Of a stretch of DNA of 44,600 bases, positions 33,391-42,279 are shown piece after piece. A program made the translations under genes and the position numbers. This stretch comes from an uncultured Enterobacterales bacterium (lineage in GTDB: Bacteria; Pseudomonadota; Gammaproteobacteria; Enterobacterales; Enterobacteriaceae). Below the pieces are notes generated by a model that was not told the origin of the DNA, made no database searches, and was given only the letters and a program-made list of their open reading frames with translations. Every line of letters begins with the position of its first letter. The first letter of the stretch is position 1. The stretch covers positions 1-44,600 of the forward strand of contig CAMLBO010000033.1 in the NCBI GenBank assembly GCA_946478305.1, written 5' to 3'.

Positions 33391-35547
33391 GTGTCCCGTA
33401 CAATTATGTTGATTCCTACAGGCACCAGCGTCGGTCTGACCAGCGTCAGCCTTGGTGTGATTCGTGCCATGGAACAGAAAGGCGTCAGCCTGAGTGTATT
33501 CAAGCCTATCGCGCAACCGCGCACCGGCGGCGATGCACCAGACCAGACCACCACCATCATCCGCGCCAACTCCAGCGTGCCTGCGGCTGAACCGCTGAAA
33601 ATGAGCCACGTGGAAACTTTGCTGAGCACCAACCAGCAAGACGTGCTGATGGAAGAGATCATTGCCCGTTACCACGAAAACACCAAAGATGCTGAAGTGG
33701 TGCTGGTTGAAGGCTTAGTGCCAACGCGCAAACATCAGTTTGCCAATGCGCTGAACTATGAAATTGCCAAAACCCTGAACGCGGAAATCGTTTTTGTTAT
33801 CGCCCTCGGTAATGACTCTCCTGCCCAGTTGAAAGAGCGTATCGAACTGGCCAGCAGCAGCTTCGGCGGCAGCAAAAACAAAAATATCACCGGCGTTATC
33901 ATCAATAAGCTGAATGCACCGGTTGACGATCAGGGGCGCACCCGTCCGGATCTGTCAGAGATCTTCGATGATTCCACCAAAGCCAGCGTGGCGAACGTCG
34001 ATCCAAGCCAGCTGTTTGCTAACAGCCCGCTGCCAGTGTTGGGCTGCATTCCATGGAGCTTTGAGCTGATTGCCACCCGTGCAATCGACATGGCGAAGCA
34101 CCTGAATGCCCGTATCATCAATGAAGGCGATGTCCACACCCGTCGCGTGAAATCCGTCACCTTCTGTGCGCGCAGCATTCCGCACATGCTGGAACATTTC
34201 CGCCCAGGCTCCCTGCTGGTCACCTCTGCAGACCGTCCTGACGTGCTGGTTTCAGCCTGTTTGGCGGCGATGAACGGCGTTGAAATCGGCGCTATCTTGC
34301 TGACCGGCGGTTACGATATCGACGAACGCATTAACACACTGTGCGAACGCGCCTTCAAAACCGGCCTGCCGGTCTTTATGGTTGAGACCAACACTTGGCA
34401 GACCTCGCTCAGCCTGCAAAGCTTCAATCTTGAAGTTCCTGCGGACGACCATCAGCGCGTTGAGAAGCTGCAACAGTATGTGGCCTCGCATATCAACAGC
34501 GACTGGATCAACTCCCTGAGCGCCCATTCAGAGCGTTCACGCCGTCTTTCTCCACCAGCCTTCCGTTATCAGCTGACCGAACTGGCACGCAGTGCCAACA
34601 AGCGTATCGTCCTGCCTGAAGGTGACGAACCGCGTACCGTGAAAGCCGCATCACTCTGTGCTGAACGTGGTATCGCCGAGTGTGTGCTGCTGGGTAATCC
34701 GGAAGAGATCCAACGCGTTGCTGCCGCTCAGGGTATTGAGCTGGGTAAAGGCATTAAGATTGTTGACCCGGTCGCGGTGCGCGAAGAATATGTAGCCCGT
34801 CTGGTCGAACTGCGTAAAAGCAAGGGCATGACCGAAGTGGTTGCCCGTGAACAGCTGGAAGACAACGTGGTGCTTGGCACCCTGATGCTGGAAAAAGGCG
34901 AAGTTGACGGTCTGGTTTCAGGTGCGGTTCATACTACAGCCAACACCATCCGCCCACCGTTGCAGTTAATCAAAACGGCGCCGGGCAGCTCACTGGTCTC
35001 TTCTGTGTTCTTCATGCTGCTGCCTGACCAGGTTCTGGTCTACGGCGACTGTGCGATTAACCCGGATCCAACGGCTGAACAACTGTCAGAAATCGCGATT
35101 CAGTCTGCAGATTCTGCCGCAGCCTTCGGTATTGAACCTCGCGTAGCGATGATCTCCTACTCCACCGGTGATTCCGGTGCCGGTAGTGACGTTGAGAAAG
35201 TGCGTGAAGCGACCCGTCTGGCCCAGGAAAAACGCCCTGATTTGATCATCGACGGTCCGTTGCAGTACGACGCCGCTATCATGGCTGATGTTGCTAAGTC
35301 CAAAGCGCCGAACTCTCCGGTTGCAGGCCAAGCTACCGTATTCATCTTCCCGGACCTGAATACCGGTAACACTACTTACAAAGCGGTTCAGCGTTCAGCA
35401 GACCTGGTCTCTATCGGACCGATGCTGCAAGGCATGCGCAAACCTGTCAACGACCTGTCCCGTGGCGCACTGGTAGACGACATCGTCTACACCGTTGCCC
35501 TGACCGCGATCCAGTCTGCACAGGCAGAAGCCGCTACGAAAGCGTAA
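33391..35547 (+). CDS. pta: Phosphate acetyltransferase Pta
   Basis: Converts acetyl-CoA + phosphate to acetyl phosphate; with AckA it makes ATP and acetate and sets the acetyl-phosphate pool. At 718 aa it is the long enterobacterial type: an N-terminal P-loop-like domain ([15 protein letters not shown] at residues 7-21), a middle DRTGG-type domain (about 215-330) and the catalytic PTA_PTB domain (about 390-718) with [12 protein letters not shown] and DGPLQYDAA. The start is GTG at 33391, as in E. coli pta, with an upstream GAGAGG. Confidence 0.98.
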   Translation: MSRTIMLIPTGTSVGLTSVSLGVIRAMEQKGVSLSVFKPIAQPRTGGDAPDQTTTIIRANSSVPAAEPLKMSHVETLLSTNQQDVLMEEIIARYHENTKDAEVVLVEGLVPTRKHQFANALNYEIAKTLNAEIVFVIALGNDSPAQLKERIELASSSFGGSKNKNITGVIINKLNAPVDDQGRTRPDLSEIFDDSTKASVANVDPSQLFANSPLPVLGCIPWSFELIATRAIDMAKHLNARIINEGDVHTRRVKSVTFCARSIPHMLEHFRPGSLLVTSADRPDVLVSACLAAMNGVEIGAILLTGGYDIDERINTLCERAFKTGLPVFMVETNTWQTSLSLQSFNLEVPADDHQRVEKLQQYVASHINSDWINSLSAHSERSRRLSPPAFRYQLTELARSANKRIVLPEGDEPRTVKAASLCAERGIAECVLLGNPEEIQRVAAAQGIELGKGIKIVDPVAVREEYVARLVELRKSKGMTEVVAREQLEDNVVLGTLMLEKGEVDGLVSGAVHTTANTIRPPLQLIKTAPGSSLVSSVFFMLLPDQVLVYGDCAINPDPTAEQLSEIAIQSADSAAAFGIEPRVAMISYSTGDSGAGSDVEKVREATRLAQEKRPDLIIDGPLQYDAAIMADVAKSKAPNSPVAGQATVFIFPDLNTGNTTYKAVQRSADLVSIGPMLQGMRKPVNDLSRGALVDDIVYTVALTAIQSAQAEAATKA

Positions 35548-35563
35548 TTGGGTCCTGTAATGT

Positions 35564-35594
35564 AAAACGCCGACATCATGTCGGCGTTTTTTTT
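35564..35594 (+). terminator. Rho-independent terminator after pta
   Basis: Ten-base arms AACGCCGACA/TGTCGGCGTT around a three-base loop, followed by six more T residues, 17 bp after the pta stop. Confidence 0.95.
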
Positions 35595-35618
35595 GGCTTC
35601 AGTTCCTGTATCACATCA

Positions 35619-36572
35619 TCACAACAGCGTTTTCGCCGCCTCGAGAATATGCTCTGCCGTCAGCCCATATTCCTGCTGTAAAAACTCCTGTGTACCCACC
35701 TGACCGTAACGCTCTTTGACGCCGACGCGACGCATCGGTACCGGATAGTGCTCAACCAGAACTTCCGCCACTGCCGATCCCAATCCATTGTGGATACTGT
35801 GGTTTTCACAGGTCACAATTTTGCCGGTTTTCGCCGCATACTTCTGGATGATCTCTTTATCGATAGGTTTGAGCGTGAACATGTCGATAACGGCAGCGCT
35901 CACCCCTTCGCGCTCCAGCATTTCTGCCGCTTTCAGGGCTTCTGCCACCATAATACCGTTGGCAATCAGCGTAATATCGCTGCCATCGCGCAACAGATTG
36001 GCTTTGCCGATAGTAAACGTTGAGCCCTCCTGATAAATCTGCGTCGCCTGTTTGCGGATGGTACGTACCCAGTAAAAGCCTTTTAAATCCATCAGCTGCA
36101 ACAGGATATTGCGGAACATCACCGCATCCGTCACTTCCAGTACTACTGAATTGGCCAGCCCGCGCACAATGCCCATATCTTCGAACGACATATGGGTACC
36201 GCCGTTGTGGCAGGCTGAAACGCCGGCGTCGGAAGCGATGACTTTGACGTTGTTTTTCTGATAATCCAGCGACATAAACAACTGATCAAAGCAGCGGCGG
36301 CTGGCAAACGCGGTAAAGGTGTGAACAAAAGGGACACGTCCGGTGAGCGACAACCCGGCTGCGACGCCGATAACGTTGGCTTCCATGATGCCGCAGTTAA
36401 TCACGTGCTGCGGGTGATCTTTATGCACCGCATCCATCGCCATCGAACTCATCAAGTCTGCTTCAAGCGCAATGATCGGCGTGTTATCAACAATCTTCTC
36501 ACGCACGGTGTTGGCATAGACTTTACGCATTTCCGTGGTATCAGGTTTCAGTTCCAGCGTGACTTCAAACAT
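35619..36572 (-). CDS. Transketolase C-terminal half (split transketolase, subunit B)
   Basis: Protein of 317 aa covering the pyrimidine-binding and C-terminal domains of a thiamine-diphosphate transketolase. Glu64 in NCGIMEANVIGVAAGL is the cofactor-activating glutamate, and DAGVSACHNGGTHMSFED and GSDITLIANGIMV are typical of the family. The ATG at 36572 follows GGAGG by six bases and overlaps the N-terminal subunit gene by 8 bp in another frame. With that partner it should form a heteromeric transferase of two-carbon ketol units. The same pair beside an Ula-like PTS occurs, as I recall, in Salmonella between pta and yfcD. Its donor sugar is unknown. Confidence 0.9.
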   Translation of the reverse strand: MFEVTLELKPDTTEMRKVYANTVREKIVDNTPIIALEADLMSSMAMDAVHKDHPQHVINCGIMEANVIGVAAGLSLTGRVPFVHTFTAFASRRCFDQLFMSLDYQKNNVKVIASDAGVSACHNGGTHMSFEDMGIVRGLANSVVLEVTDAVMFRNILLQLMDLKGFYWVRTIRKQATQIYQEGSTFTIGKANLLRDGSDITLIANGIMVAEALKAAEMLEREGVSAAVIDMFTLKPIDKEIIQKYAAKTGKIVTCENHSIHNGLGSAVAEVLVEHYPVPMRRVGVKERYGQVGTQEFLQQEYGLTAEHILEAAKTLL

Positions 36573-37398
36573 GGGCGGCCTCCAGTTCTGCAATGGCGTT
36601 TTCAATTTCCAGTTTTACGTCCGGCGTCAGGCGCAGGTGATGTGAATTCGCCAGTTGCTCAAGGTATTTGACGCCCTGTCCTTTCACGCTATCGAGCACC
36701 ACCACCAGCGGGCGCTGTTCGCCCTGGCGGGCGGGCGTCAGCGCCCGTTGCAGTGCCACCACGTCATCACCCTTGATGGTCAGGACATCAAAACCAAATG
36801 CGCTGAATTTAGCCGCCAGATCGAATGGCTTAATCACCTCGTCAAGCAGACCGTCAAGTTGCTGTTTGTTGTAGTCGATAAACAGCGTCAGATTGTTCAG
36901 ATTATGGTGAGAAATAAACTGGAAAGCCTCCCAGCACTGTCCTTCGTTGAGCTCACCGTCACCCAAAATACAGAACACGCGGTTGGCGCGGCCTGCCAGT
37001 TTGTGAGACAGCGCCATGCCGGAAGCAATGGAAACACCCTGTCCAAGAGAGCCCGTGGTAGCGTCCACACCGACGGTGCGCAGGCGATCCGGATGGCTCG
37101 GCAGCTTGGTCCCGTTCTGGTTCAGCGTAGTCAAATCGGAATGCGGGAAGTACCCTTTCAGACCCAGCGTGGCGTAGAGCGCCGGGCCGGCGTGGCCTTT
37201 CGACAGCACGAAATAATCGCGCTCCTGCCAGTCAGGCTTTTTCGGATCAATTCGCATCACGTCGCCGTACAACACCGCCAGCGTTTCCACTACTGACATG
37301 CTGCCGCCGTAGTGACCAAAGCCTAATCCTGTGAGCATTTTCAGTGTCTCAATACGGATTTGACGCGCAAACTCACGAACCTCTTGGACATCTTTCAT
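36565..37398 (-). CDS. Transketolase N-terminal half (split transketolase, subunit A)
   Basis: Protein of 277 aa holding the diphosphate-binding domain of transketolase: His69 in SKGHAGPALYA, TTGSLGQG, and the ThDP motif starting GDGELNEGQCWE at 146 and closing with DYNKQQLDG, Asn177. It stops just after this domain, and the next gene supplies the rest. Separate Shine-Dalgarno signals, an 8-bp overlap and clean domain boundaries argue that this is a natural two-subunit enzyme rather than a frameshift. It follows the PTS permease gene by about 100 bp that contain a hairpin. Confidence 0.9.
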   Translation of the reverse strand: MKDVQEVREFARQIRIETLKMLTGLGFGHYGGSMSVVETLAVLYGDVMRIDPKKPDWQERDYFVLSKGHAGPALYATLGLKGYFPHSDLTTLNQNGTKLPSHPDRLRTVGVDATTGSLGQGVSIASGMALSHKLAGRANRVFCILGDGELNEGQCWEAFQFISHHNLNNLTLFIDYNKQQLDGLLDEVIKPFDLAAKFSAFGFDVLTIKGDDVVALQRALTPARQGEQRPLVVVLDSVKGQGVKYLEQLANSHHLRLTPDVKLEIENAIAELEAAHV

Positions 37399-37433
37399 GT
37401 GTATTGGTCCTTATTTTAGTTAGCACCTGGCCC

Positions 37434-37456
37434 GGCCTGTTATTAAGTAACAGGCC
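37434..37456 (-). repeat. Intra-operon hairpin between EIIC and transketolase genes
   Basis: Perfect 9-bp arms GGCCTGTTA/TAACAGGCC with a five-base loop in the 103-bp gap. No U-tract follows on the minus strand, so it is more likely an mRNA processing or stability element than a terminator. Confidence 0.6.
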
Positions 37457-37501
37457 TTGCGTAGTGTTTTCCCGGATGGTGAATCGTGACGAACGGAGAA
37501 C

Positions 37502-38878
37502 TTACTTTTCGATAACCGCTTTTTCAGCGGCTGGCTTTTTCGCCAGATAGTTGTAGGCAACCAATGCGGCGAAGATGGCCACAATCAGCGCCATAATGCC
37601 TTCCTTCGACATGAACCGAGCCAGATTGCCCAGCAGGATGCCAATGACGCCGAAGTCCGCATCAGAGAAGGTGGCGTTGGCAAAACCGAGCGCACCCAAC
37701 ACCGGCAGTAATAGCACAGGCAGGAAGGTGATCAGCACGCCGTTGGCAAAGGCACCGAACATCGCACCGCGACGTCCACCGGTTGCGTTACCAAACACGC
37801 CTGCCGTTGCACCGGTAAAGAAGTGCGGCACCACGCCCGGAAGGATCAGCACCATATGCATCTGACCCAACAGGAACAGACCGACCAGACCGCCGAGGAA
37901 GCTGAACAGGAAGCCAATCAGCACCGCGTTTGGCGCATACGGATACACTACCGGGCAGTCGAGCGCCGGACGCGCATTCGGCACCAGCCGTTCTGAGAAG
38001 CCGACGAACGCCGGCACGATTTCGGCCAGAATCAAACGCACGCCTTGCAGAATGATGAAAACACCGGCCGCAAAGGTGATCGCCATAATGATGGAGTACA
38101 CCAGATAGTTCTGGCCTGCGCTGTAGGTGGCTTCGACGAAAATCTGCCCGGCGAAGACTGCCATAATCAGGTAGATGATGATCATAGTCAGCGAGATAGA
38201 GATGGAGCTGTCGCGCAGGAAGCTGAGGTTTTTAGGCAGGTTCATCTCTTCAGTAGACCGTGACCCTTTACCGACTTTGCTGCCGATCCAGCCGGACAAC
38301 ACATAACCGATGGTGCCAAAATGGCCGAAGGCGATATCGTCATTGCCGGTGATTTTACGCATATAACGTTGCGCCAGAGCCGGGAAGAACGCCATGATAA
38401 GGCCAAGAGTCAGGGAACCAGTGAAGACCAGTGCCACGCCCTCAAAACCGGCGACGGTCAGGATGACGCTGATCATGCAGGCCATGTAGAACGTGTGGTG
38501 TCCGGTTAAGAAAACGTACTTGAGGCGGGTGAAACGGGCCACGATAAGGTTTGCCACCATACCGAAGGCCATGATTAACGCCGTCGGTGCACCGAATTTC
38601 TCCATCGCGATAGATACAATCGCTTCGTTATTCGGAATAATCCCCTGAATATTAAAGGCGTGTTCGAACATTCCCCCCAACGGATTTAACGAGCCGACTA
38701 ATACTGTCGCGCCGCCCGCTAAAACGAGAAAACCCAGTATTGTTTTAACCGTGCCTTTGACTACATCAGAAAAGTTTTTCTTTTGCGCGACCAGACCGAC
38801 TAATGCAATGATCCCCACCAGCACGGCGGGCACTTTTAATATATCAACCACAAACTTGAGCGTTTCCTGGATAAACAT
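37502..38878 (-). CDS. PTS permease EIIC, UlaA (ascorbate) family
   Basis: Integral membrane transporter of 458 aa with about ten hydrophobic segments, of the UlaA/SgaT fold. Supporting stretches are TGHHTFYMACMI, PALAQRYMRKITGNDDIAFG (cytosolic loop), FVGFSERLVPNARPALDCP and GQMHMVLILPGVVPHFFTGA. Family members carry L-ascorbate or related sugars. Here none of the ascorbate-degrading genes (ulaD, E, F, G) is nearby, so the substrate should be considered unknown. The ATG at 38878 follows GAGG; a GTG two codons earlier overlaps that signal. Confidence 0.88.
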   Translation of the reverse strand: MFIQETLKFVVDILKVPAVLVGIIALVGLVAQKKNFSDVVKGTVKTILGFLVLAGGATVLVGSLNPLGGMFEHAFNIQGIIPNNEAIVSIAMEKFGAPTALIMAFGMVANLIVARFTRLKYVFLTGHHTFYMACMISVILTVAGFEGVALVFTGSLTLGLIMAFFPALAQRYMRKITGNDDIAFGHFGTIGYVLSGWIGSKVGKGSRSTEEMNLPKNLSFLRDSSISISLTMIIIYLIMAVFAGQIFVEATYSAGQNYLVYSIIMAITFAAGVFIILQGVRLILAEIVPAFVGFSERLVPNARPALDCPVVYPYAPNAVLIGFLFSFLGGLVGLFLLGQMHMVLILPGVVPHFFTGATAGVFGNATGGRRGAMFGAFANGVLITFLPVLLLPVLGALGFANATFSDADFGVIGILLGNLARFMSKEGIMALIVAIFAALVAYNYLAKKPAAEKAVIEK

Positions 38879-38924
38879 ATCCACCTCATACTTTATTAGT
38901 TTTATAGGTAGGGTTTAGTGACCG

Positions 38925-39206
38925 TCAGGACACTGGATGCTTTTCAAAATAAGCGACTAATTTAGCTTCCAGCTCATTGATATCCACAATGTTAGTAATG
39001 ACGACTAACTGATTTTCCGGAATGTTGGCACTGGCGGCGATGTCTTTCGCCATCACGAACAGATCGGCTTCACTGGGAATAGCTGATGACAAATCAGAGT
39101 GTTCAACGTTCGCCTGAATATTCAATTTCTTCAGCACTTTCTTAATGTTCATTTCCACCATAAAGCTGCTGCCTAAACCTGATCCACAAATCGCCATAAT
39201 TTTCAT
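38925..39206 (-). CDS. PTS EIIB component, UlaB-like
   Basis: Small cytoplasmic phosphotransfer protein of 93 aa. The phosphorylatable Cys7 lies in the P-loop ICGSGLGSSFMVEM, typical of the lactate/ascorbate-type IIB fold. It should take phosphate from the EIIA protein and phosphorylate the sugar during transport through the EIIC. I start at ATG 39206 preceded by AGGT; an upstream extension to 39245 has no support. It lies 46 bp before the EIIC gene. Confidence 0.9.
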   Translation of the reverse strand: MKIMAICGSGLGSSFMVEMNIKKVLKKLNIQANVEHSDLSSAIPSEADLFVMAKDIAASANIPENQLVVITNIVDINELEAKLVAYFEKHPVS

Positions 39207-39323
39207 GTTATTTACCTGTGTTTTAAAGTTTGTAGGGTAGCGCATCAGAATGTGATCTGATGTAAATACCGGTTAACGACTTCCATGAGTAACTGACGTT
39301 ATTCCATTGTTTAAGTATGAGAA

Positions 39324-39767
39324 TTAAAACTTTGCAATAATATCCTGAATGCTTTTAATGTCTTTGGCCTGATGTATTTTTTGCATTTCATCATCGCTTG
39401 AAAATAACTCAGCCAGCTCAGAAATTAATTCAATGTGACTGTGTTTATCCGGAGCGGCCAACATGACCACGGTAAAGACCGGATCGTTATGTTCTGAGTT
39501 AAATTTCACGCCATGAGGCAGTGTCAGCAGAGATAATCCCAACGCTTTCGCCCCCTCTTCCGGCCGTGCGTGAGGCATCGCGATCCCAGGTGCCAGCACA
39601 TAATAAGGGCCGAGCTTTTCATGCTGAGCAAAAATCGCCTGCACATAGTCCGCCGTGATAATGCCTTTTTCCAACAGCGGTGTCGCACTGGCCAGTACGG
39701 CATCGCGCCAGGTGGTGATGTCATGCCTGATATGAATCGTATCTGCTGTCAGCCAATCGTTAAGCAT
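39324..39767 (-). CDS. PTS EIIA component, UlaC/fructose-mannitol type
   Basis: Phosphocarrier of 147 aa, PTS_EIIA type 2. The active His66 is in GIAMPHARPEEGA, followed by the VMLAAPDKHSHIELISELAEL block of the family. The ATG at 39767 lies five bases after GGGAG. It is the first gene of the operon; its promoter region contains a CRP box and three repressor-like operators. A 117-bp gap separates it from the EIIB gene. Confidence 0.92.
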   Translation of the reverse strand: MLNDWLTADTIHIRHDITTWRDAVLASATPLLEKGIITADYVQAIFAQHEKLGPYYVLAPGIAMPHARPEEGAKALGLSLLTLPHGVKFNSEHNDPVFTVVMLAAPDKHSHIELISELAELFSSDDEMQKIHQAKDIKSIQDIIAKF

Positions 39768-39873
39768 TGCTACTCCCGACACTTCTTGTTTTGAGATGTT
39801 GTTTAGATAAGTCATCAGGCCCGTATGTTTATCTCTCCGGCTAGAGTTAAAAACGCCCCCCGATCCTGTTAAC

Positions 39874-39923
39874 GATCCAGACTCTACTCACCGGTAGCGT
39901 TAACATCTGTGATACATCTCACA
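39874..39923 (-). promoter_or_regulatory. Predicted class II CRP-dependent promoter of the PTS/transketolase operon
   Basis: TGTGA (39908-39912) and TCACA (39919-39923) with a six-base spacer form a perfect CRP box centred at 39915.5. Thirty bases downstream on the minus strand lies TAGAGT (39886-39881), a fair -10 hexamer. That geometry puts the start near 39874 and the CRP centre at -41.5, the canonical class II position. Confidence 0.65.
39892..39905. promoter_or_regulatory. Operator-like site A (degenerate copy)
   Basis: CGGTAGCGTTAACA matches 10 of 14 positions of the perfect palindrome at 39960. It lies between the CRP box and the -10 hexamer, where bound repressor would block RNA polymerase. 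Confidence 0.45.
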
Positions 39924-39924
39924 A

Positions 39925-39938
39925 AGATAGCGCTACCA
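39925..39938. promoter_or_regulatory. Operator-like site B
   Basis: AGATAGCGCTACCA matches 12 of 14 positions of the palindrome at 39960; centre 33 bp from site A and 35 bp from site C. It abuts the CRP box. Confidence 0.65.
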
Positions 39939-39959
39939 AAAAGGCATCGTCTGAATCTG

Positions 39960-39973
39960 TGATAGCGCTATCA
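39960..39973. promoter_or_regulatory. Operator-like site C, perfect 14-bp palindrome
   Basis: TGATAGCGCTATCA is perfectly symmetrical with a central GCGC, like LacI-family operators. Given its place between the PTS operon and the divergent regulator gene, it is the best candidate binding site for that regulator. Confidence 0.75.
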
Positions 39974-40161
39974 AAAATAATCACCTTGCGGTATTGGCCG
40001 CCGCTGTTTGTCGGAAATAAGGATATACTTTGTCTGCGAATTGCCGATAATTCACCACATCTTCCGCGTTTTACCCACGGAACCCGCGCGGGATCCCAGG
40101 GATCGCGGCCCACTGTTTTCGCTATTATTATGCGCACGATGCGCAAGATTCAGGATTGGGA

Positions 40162-41178
40162 ATGTCGATTAACAAAAAACGACGCAGTACCGGAAGAGTC
40201 ACGCTGGCCGATGTCGCGCAACTCGCGGGAGTCGGCAGTATGACCGTGTCCCGGGCATTGCGAACGCCAGAACAGGTTTCTGATAAGCTACGGGAAAAAA
40301 TTGAAGAGGCCGTCAGTCAGTTAGGGTATTTGCCTAATCAGGCCGCCAGTTCACTGGCGTCAGCCTCGTCTTACACCATCGCAATGATTGTGCCCAGCCT
40401 GTCGGAATCTGGCTGTGCTGAGATGTTCGCCGGATTGCAGAAAATCTTACAGCCTGCGGGCTATCAAATTATGCTGGCCGAATCGCAGCATCGGATGGAT
40501 CGCGAAGAGAAGCTACTGGAAACCCTGCTCTCCTATAATCTGGCAGCAGCGATTTTGCTGAGTGTCGAACACTCCCCGAATGTACGCGGCTGGCTGGATA
40601 ACACCTCAATCCCGGTGCTGGAAATCGGCGCACTGACCGATTCCCCCATCGATATGAACATCGGTATTGATAATGTCGAAGCAATGTACCAGTTGACCAA
40701 AACGGTGATCGACAAAGGCTATCAGAATATCGGGTTGCTATGCGCTAATCAGGAGCAGTGGATTTTCCAGCAGCATCTGCAGGGCTGGCACAAAGCCATG
40801 CTGCGGGCACATATGTCGGTACACAGGGTCATCAACTCAGCTGAACCAGCCAGCTTCTCTACCGGCGCACGCCAGTTACCCGAGTTTCTGCTGGCCTGGC
40901 CAGAAATGGATGCGCTGGTATGCGTATCTGACGAACTGGCCTGCGGGGTGTTATACGAATGCCAACGCCGTCGCATTAAAGTGCCGGACGATTTGGCGGT
41001 GGTAGGTTTTGGTAACAGCGACGTCAGCCGCGTTTGTCAGCCGCCGCTCACCACCATTGCTATTCCCCACAAAGAGATCGGCGTCCGGGCAGCGCAGGCG
41101 TTGCTGGCAAGAATTCATGATGAAGAGTGGGAAGAGGTGACGATTGCGTCATCATTATGCAGACGCGACAGCTGCTAA
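40162..41178 (+). CDS. LacI-family transcriptional regulator, GntR(gluconate)-like
   Basis: Protein of 338 aa. It has an N-terminal helix-turn-helix and hinge (about residues 13-60, VTLADVAQLAGVGSMTVSRA, then LGYLPNQAASSLA) followed by a periplasmic-binding-protein-like effector domain ending with the PPLTTIAIPHKEIG block. Overall resemblance is to the gluconate repressor subgroup. ATG at 40162 is six bases after AGGA. It is divergent from the PTS/transketolase operon and probably represses it from the palindromic sites, and itself, until the sugar or its phosphate appears. Inducer not predictable from sequence. Confidence 0.9.
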   Translation: MSINKKRRSTGRVTLADVAQLAGVGSMTVSRALRTPEQVSDKLREKIEEAVSQLGYLPNQAASSLASASSYTIAMIVPSLSESGCAEMFAGLQKILQPAGYQIMLAESQHRMDREEKLLETLLSYNLAAAILLSVEHSPNVRGWLDNTSIPVLEIGALTDSPIDMNIGIDNVEAMYQLTKTVIDKGYQNIGLLCANQEQWIFQQHLQGWHKAMLRAHMSVHRVINSAEPASFSTGARQLPEFLLAWPEMDALVCVSDELACGVLYECQRRRIKVPDDLAVVGFGNSDVSRVCQPPLTTIAIPHKEIGVRAAQALLARIHDEEWEEVTIASSLCRRDSC

Positions 41179-41216
41179 GTGGCTGCCCTGGGTTAAGTGG
41201 GGGTCAGAGCAAAATA

Positions 41217-41236
41217 TTGGGCGACCTGAGTCGCCC
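41217..41236 (-). terminator. Terminator hairpin between the regulator and yfcD
   Basis: Stem GGGCGAC/GTCGCCC with a four-base loop in the 70-bp convergent gap. On the minus strand it is followed by AATATTTT, a usable U-tract for yfcD; on the plus strand there is none. Confidence 0.6.
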
Positions 41237-41250
41237 GATCATCATTCCCA

Positions 41251-41892
41251 TCACGCCTTGTCAGCGTTTTTATCTTCTTCACTTACACCCAGCGAAAACG
41301 ACGAGCTCTCAACCGGCAAGGGATCGCCAGGTAAGATAGGTTCATCACGTACCAGCGGTTTACCGTGCTCTTTCTCATTGTTACGGGTCATCCACAGCGA
41401 CAGCGCTTTCAAGGAATCCGGCGTAAATTCGTCACAACGGGCGGTGATCTCTTCCGGCGTCATCCAGCGAACTTCGTCGATCTCCTCTTCCTGCAAGGCA
41501 AAAGGACCATGTGACACGCAGCTGAATAATGCGCCCCACACGCGGCACTTGTTCGGCTCTTCGAAATAGAACATGCCATGCTCAGCAAAAGGTACACCGG
41601 CAATACCGAGTTCCTCTTCCGCTTCGCGGCGTGCGGAGTCCAGCACCACTTCACCACTTTGCACTACGCCGCCTGCTGTAGCATCCAGCCAGCCAGGGAA
41701 GAAATCCTTGGTCTCGGTACGTCGTTGTACCAGGATATTGCCCATACCGTCGTGCACCACAATATAGCTGGCCCGATGGCGCAGGCATTGAGCTCGCATC
41801 TGCTGACGGCTGGCCTGGGCGATAACTTCGTTTTCTTCATTGACGATATCAACCCATTCGTCAGTGTCCGTGTTCTGCTCTTGTTCCGCCAT
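41251..41892 (-). CDS. yfcD: Nudix hydrolase YfcD
   Basis: Nudix-family hydrolase of 213 aa, substrate unknown. The Nudix box starts at Gly75 (GVVQSGE) and continues [14 protein letters not shown] to about residue 98, with all metal-binding glutamates. The flanking [24 protein letters not shown] and [16 protein letters not shown] are those of E. coli YfcD. It carries about 30 extra C-terminal residues, acidic and Ser/Pro-rich, absent from the 180-residue E. coli protein. Confidence 0.93.
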   Translation of the reverse strand: MAEQEQNTDTDEWVDIVNEENEVIAQASRQQMRAQCLRHRASYIVVHDGMGNILVQRRTETKDFFPGWLDATAGGVVQSGEVVLDSARREAEEELGIAGVPFAEHGMFYFEEPNKCRVWGALFSCVSHGPFALQEEEIDEVRWMTPEEITARCDEFTPDSLKALSLWMTRNNEKEHGKPLVRDEPILPGDPLPVESSSFSLGVSEEDKNADKA

Positions 41893-42279
41893 CCTATGAA
41901 ACCTTCTCTTTTGGGCGCAGGCTTTTGCGCGCTTGTTTGTTATTCTACCGGGAGAAAATTTATCACTTTTTCAAGACTTTCTATCGCAAAGAAAGCGTAC
42001 CTTTGTTGATTCTATCTGTCTCTGTGGGGAGGCATCAATAGCAACTGGTGCGTTATCTCAATGTTAAAGCTATGTCACCCTCCGGGGGAAACCATCAGAC
42101 TAGTCTCACTGTGGCGGAGCCCGTCGGCTGCTATGTTACCCTAAGGCCGTTCTGAACAAGGGGATTCACATTCACCTCCCCGAAAACCGCCCATTTTTTA
42201 ATAAATTAGCCGCATCCAGCCCTGCCGAACGGTAGTCAATATACCGACGAGCAGAGAATTAAATAACGCAGGAGGCAAC
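41893..42279. other. yfcD-yfcG intergenic region
   Basis: 387 bp without a credible gene. In E. coli this interval holds yfcE and yfcF, which are missing here. The part at 42070-42145 is GC-rich with several short self-complementary segments (for example AGACTAGTCT at 42097-42106, and CTCCG/CGGAG arms), but I recognise no RNA family. The yfcG promoter must be here. Confidence 0.5.

Noticed and set aside
36565-36605. The transketolase gene pair as a single gene broken by a frameshift
   Set aside because: Each half has its own Shine-Dalgarno, the break is exactly at a domain boundary, all catalytic residues are kept, and two-gene transketolases are a known form.
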